8,170 nucleotides of DNA, taken from contig DNYS01000226.1 in the NCBI GenBank assembly GCA_003506735.1, positions 4,363 through 12,532 on the forward strand, in the 5' to 3' direction. Below, in pieces: positions 5,484 to 8,170 of the stretch. The first letter of the stretch is position 1; each line of letters opens with the position of its first letter. The notes under the pieces were generated by a model. It searched no databases and was not told where the DNA came from. It saw only the letters and a list, made by a program, of their open reading frames with translations. The position numbers and the translations under genes were made by a program. The stretch is from Nitrospinota bacterium. Its GTDB lineage: Bacteria > UBA8248.

Positions 5484-8170
5484 TCAACTGGCGTCGATGG
5501 ACTCGACCTCGGCGCCGGGGATGTCACGGATTAAAACCTGGCGGCGCTTGGCCCCCTCGGAGGGTCCCACCACGCCTTCCCGCTCCATCCGCTCGATGAG
5601 ACGCGCGGCCCGGTTGTAGCCGATGCGCAGATGCCGCTGAATCAGGGAAATCGAAGCCTCCCCCGTACGCGCCACCAGGGCCACCGCGTCGTCGTAGCGC
5701 TCGTCGAAATCGTCTTCATCCTCGGCGCCGGAGCCGTCCTTGGTATCTTCCTGGATAAACAACTCCTCCTGGAAAGCCGTCGGCCCCTGTCCGCGCCAAT
5801 AATCCACGAAGTTTCTGATCTCCTTCTCGGAGACATGGGCTCCGTGAATGCGGACGGGTGCGTTGGTGCCCGGCGGGACGAAAAGCATGTCGCCCTTCCC
5901 CAGCAGGCGCTCGGCGCCGTTCATGTCCAAAATCGTCCGCGAATCGGTGCGGGTGGCGACCCGGAGAGCGATTCGGGAGGGGAAGTTCGCCTTGATCAGG
6001 CCCGTCAGCACATCCACCGATGGCCGCTGGGTCGCCACAAGAAGATGAATCCCCGCCGCACGGGCCATTTGGGCCAGCCGGGTCATGGTCTCCTCCACCT
6101 CCCGCGAGGAGACCATCATGAGATCCGCCAACTCATCGATGACCACCACGATATAGGGCAGGAAATCGGGGTTTCCCCCCTCATCGGCCCGCTCGGCCTC
6201 GGACAGGTGCTGGCTCAGGCGCCGCTTCGCCTCGCGCGGCCCCAGCCAATCGGCCACGAGTTTGTTGTAGCCATTGATGTTGCGGACCCCCAGTTTGCTC
6301 ATCAACTGATAGCGCCGCTCCATCTCGGCGACGACGCCGCGCAGGGCGGAGGCCGCTTTTTTCGGGTCCGTCACGACGGGAACCAGGAGGTGGGGAATCC
6401 CCTCGTAGATGGAAAATTCGAGCATCTTCGGATCGATCATCAAAATCCGCACCTCGCGGGGATGGCAGCGGGCCAGAATGCTGCAAATCATCAGGTTCAT
6501 CGCCACGCTCTTACCCGACCCGGTCGAGCCAGCGATGAGCAGGTGGGGAATTTTGGCTAGGTCCGTCATCACCGCGCGTCCGAGAACGTCCTTCCCAAGG
6601 CCGAGGGTCAGCTTGTCCTTGGCCTCCTTGAATTTTCGAGAGTCCAGGAGTTCCTTCGCACGGACCCCCTGGCGCTTGGCGTTGGGCACCTCGATGCCGA
6701 CGACACTCGTGCCCGGAATTGGGGCCACGATGCGAATGCTGATCGCCGACAGCGCCCGCGCCAAATCGTCCGAAAGCGAGGCGATCTTGGACACCTTCAC
6801 CCCGGCGGCGGGCACGAATTCGAAGATGGTAATGACCGGACCGGTCCTGACCTCGGCCACCTGCCCTTCGACGCCAAACTCGCGAAGGGTTTTTTCCAAC
6901 AGGGTGGATTTTTTCCGAATGGCCTCCTCGTCCACGATGAGGGCGCTGCTTTCCACATCGGCAAGTAAATCCATGCCAGGAAGAACGTAATGGCCTTTTT
7001 TCCGGGAGGCGGATTTTTTGGCCGAGGGCGCGTCATCCGAAACGATCGAATCGTCCTTGATTTGGACAATCTCGGATTCGCCATTGGCTCCGGCATGACG
7101 GATCTTCACCCCGTGTTGTCCTGCTTCTCCAATTTGCGCCCCGGAAAGCGCCCTCATCAGCATAACGCCCTCGGAAACTTCTTCCGGGTCGCCATCGGCC
7201 TCAAGCGAGGGGATGGACATGGGCTTTTCAGCCTCTTCCGGATTTTTCACCCTCCCGGGCCGGGAGCCTCCGATCGCCCTGTTTTGGGTCTCCCGCCGGC
7301 CAATCCGGATACCCTCATGGGGCGGTCCCGCCTTCTCGCTATCAGCGGAGGAAGCTCCGCCCGCTGAAGCCGAATCCAGGGGCGTATCCTGGGCGGCCAT
7401 TGAATCATCGTCCGCCGCCTGAATCTCCTCATCCTCCCCGGCCGCCAAAAGCGCCTTCGAATCCGAAACCGATTCGGCATCAGCGGGCGGAGCTTCCTCG
7501 GCGGCGGGCCCCCGGAACAATACCGGAGAATCCAGCGCGGCCGCCGCCAGGGCGCCAAACGCAGGCTCGGTCCGGGAAACCCTTCTATCCGCGATGGCAT
7601 CGTCCCTCTTTCCGGCGCTCCCGTTTTTTCCATTTTCGCTGGCCGTCCGGAGCAGATCCGCATCCAAATCGGGAGGTGGCTCATGAGGCGAATCGCTCTC
7701 ATATCCGCTCGCGACATCCTCAAGGGGGGGTGCCGGTGCCGTCTGCTTCGGCAAACCGGTCCATGACTCCCGGAGTTCCTTCCAGAAGAGCCCCGATTTT
7801 CGGACCTTGTCCGCAGCCTTTTTTGTCCTTGCGGCCTGGATTGACCGTTTAACGAATTTTCGGATTTGCGAAAAACCATAAAAGACGCCCGACCACACCG
7901 CCGACCAGACGCGCGGCAGAAAGCGAATCAGCACCCAGCGCGGGCCGCGGGAGAGAAAATAAAGAACCTGGCTGATCGATAGGCCGGTGGTCGCCACCAC
8001 AGCCGCCAGGAACACCCCGGCGAGTGCCACCGCGCTCCCCACGCGCCCAAGGTGGGTTTCCAGGAGGACGGCCATGCCGTACCCGATTAACCCTCCGGCC
8101 AGCGTCGTCTCTCCGAACAGGGGATCGACCTGGAAGATTTTGTAGAACAGGCCCGAGCCGCTCAGGGCGA
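5484..8170 (-). CDS. ftsK: DNA translocase FtsK, N-terminus beyond window
   Basis: The minus-strand frame is open from base 8170 to the TGA at 5484 (894 whole codons). The ATG at 8075 is internal: the 31 codons upstream of it continue an FtsK-type membrane region (LAGGLIGYG... leading into the LGRVGS... helix). Numbering from that internal Met: the last transmembrane helix is near 12-34, followed by a basic stretch. Next comes a long acidic, Ala/Ser/Glu-rich linker of low complexity (about 90-365), then the motor core. The motor has Walker A GSTGSGKS at 516-523, Walker B VVVIDELAD with Asp647, and the ATQRPSVDVLTG..K.NFPSRIA segment. A C-terminal winged-helix gamma domain (about 791-855, ending GYNRAARLIERME...KRRQVLI) reads polar KOPS-like sites. 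FtsK sits at the division septum, pumps terminal chromosome DNA and activates XerCD at dif. Inside the linker coding sequence is a striking inverted repeat (7348-7499). Confidence 0.97.
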   Translation of the reverse strand, partial: ALSGSGLFYKIFQVDPLFGETTLAGGLIGYGMAVLLETHLGRVGSAVALAGVFLAAVVATTGLSISQVLYFLSRGPRWVLIRFLPRVWSAVWSGVFYGFSQIRKFVKRSIQAARTKKAADKVRKSGLFWKELRESWTGLPKQTAPAPPLEDVASGYESDSPHEPPPDLDADLLRTASENGKNGSAGKRDDAIADRRVSRTEPAFGALAAAALDSPVLFRGPAAEEAPPADAESVSDSKALLAAGEDEEIQAADDDSMAAQDTPLDSASAGGASSADSEKAGPPHEGIRIGRRETQNRAIGGSRPGRVKNPEEAEKPMSIPSLEADGDPEEVSEGVMLMRALSGAQIGEAGQHGVKIRHAGANGESEIVQIKDDSIVSDDAPSAKKSASRKKGHYVLPGMDLLADVESSALIVDEEAIRKKSTLLEKTLREFGVEGQVAEVRTGPVITIFEFVPAAGVKVSKIASLSDDLARALSAISIRIVAPIPGTSVVGIEVPNAKRQGVRAKELLDSRKFKEAKDKLTLGLGKDVLGRAVMTDLAKIPHLLIAGSTGSGKSVAMNLMICSILARCHPREVRILMIDPKMLEFSIYEGIPHLLVPVVTDPKKAASALRGVVAEMERRYQLMSKLGVRNINGYNKLVADWLGPREAKRRLSQHLSEAERADEGGNPDFLPYIVVVIDELADLMMVSSREVEETMTRLAQMARAAGIHLLVATQRPSVDVLTGLIKANFPSRIALRVATRTDSRTILDMNGAERLLGKGDMLFVPPGTNAPVRIHGAHVSEKEIRNFVDYWRGQGPTAFQEELFIQEDTKDGSGAEDEDDFDERYDDAVALVARTGEASISLIQRHLRIGYNRAARLIERMEREGVVGPSEGAKRRQVLIRDIPGAEVESIDAS
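7348..7499. repeat. 29-bp inverted repeat with 94-bp spacer inside the ftsK linker region
   Basis: The arm at 7348-7376 is the reverse complement of 7471-7499 at 28 of 29 positions. The single mismatch pairs 7368 with 7479. The arms encode different peptides in the ftsK frame (one includes DSASAGGASS, the other EEAPPADAES), so this is symmetry at the DNA or RNA level and not a repeated peptide. Both lie in the variable acidic linker. The left end also holds a smaller hairpin, GCGGAG-GAAG-CTCCGC at 7345-7360. Confidence 0.85.

Noticed and set aside
5631..6560. 309-codon plus-strand ORF opposite ftsK
   Set aside because: It lies antisense to the conserved FtsK motor and gamma domains, so its length follows from codon bias on the other strand.
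8073..8075. ATG at 8075 as the true ftsK start
   Set aside because: The frame is open for 31 more codons to the window edge and those residues fit an FtsK membrane region, so the start is outside the window.

Overview
The window reads as ordinary chromosomal DNA of a flagellated, chemotactic, Gram-negative-type bacterium of moderately high G+C. The evidence is a CheB methylesterase, a FlgN-like flagellar export chaperone and an FtsK DNA translocase. The gene mix would suit a deltaproteobacterial-like or other uncultured lineage, but nothing here fixes the phylum. There are no RNA genes, insertion sequences, phage genes or CRISPR arrays that I can support. Every gene except cheB is on the minus strand.

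Layout in + coordinates. 1-1341: a long coiled-coil protein on the minus strand, cut off by the left edge, so its C-terminus is missing. 1342-1450: an intergenic region holding a good promoter for that gene and two inverted repeats. 1451-3575: three minus-strand genes, read from right to left as trxA (thioredoxin), an alpha/beta hydrolase and an EamA/DMT-type transporter; the last two are 31 bp apart and both start with TTG. 3612-4198: a FlgN-like gene followed by a doubtful 41-codon ORF overlapping it by ATGA. 4199-4431: a 233-bp divergent intergenic region with a candidate cheB promoter. 4432-5439: cheB on the plus strand. 5484-8170: ftsK on the minus strand, convergent with cheB, its N-terminus lying beyond the right edge.

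How the genes relate: FlgN and CheB both belong to motility (hook-filament junction assembly and chemoreceptor adaptation), but no CheR, CheA, receptor or structural flagellar gene is present, so CheB is an orphan here. FtsK couples division to chromosome segregation. TrxA, the hydrolase and the transporter look like housekeeping genes with no obvious shared pathway.

No complete novel system is visible. The best anomalies are a 29-bp inverted repeat (28/29 matches, 94-bp spacer) inside the FtsK linker coding region, a large uncharacterised coiled-coil gene with a palindrome-rich promoter, and a perfect 10-bp hairpin at the start of the flgN-like gene. No gene-free stretch exceeds 300 bases.
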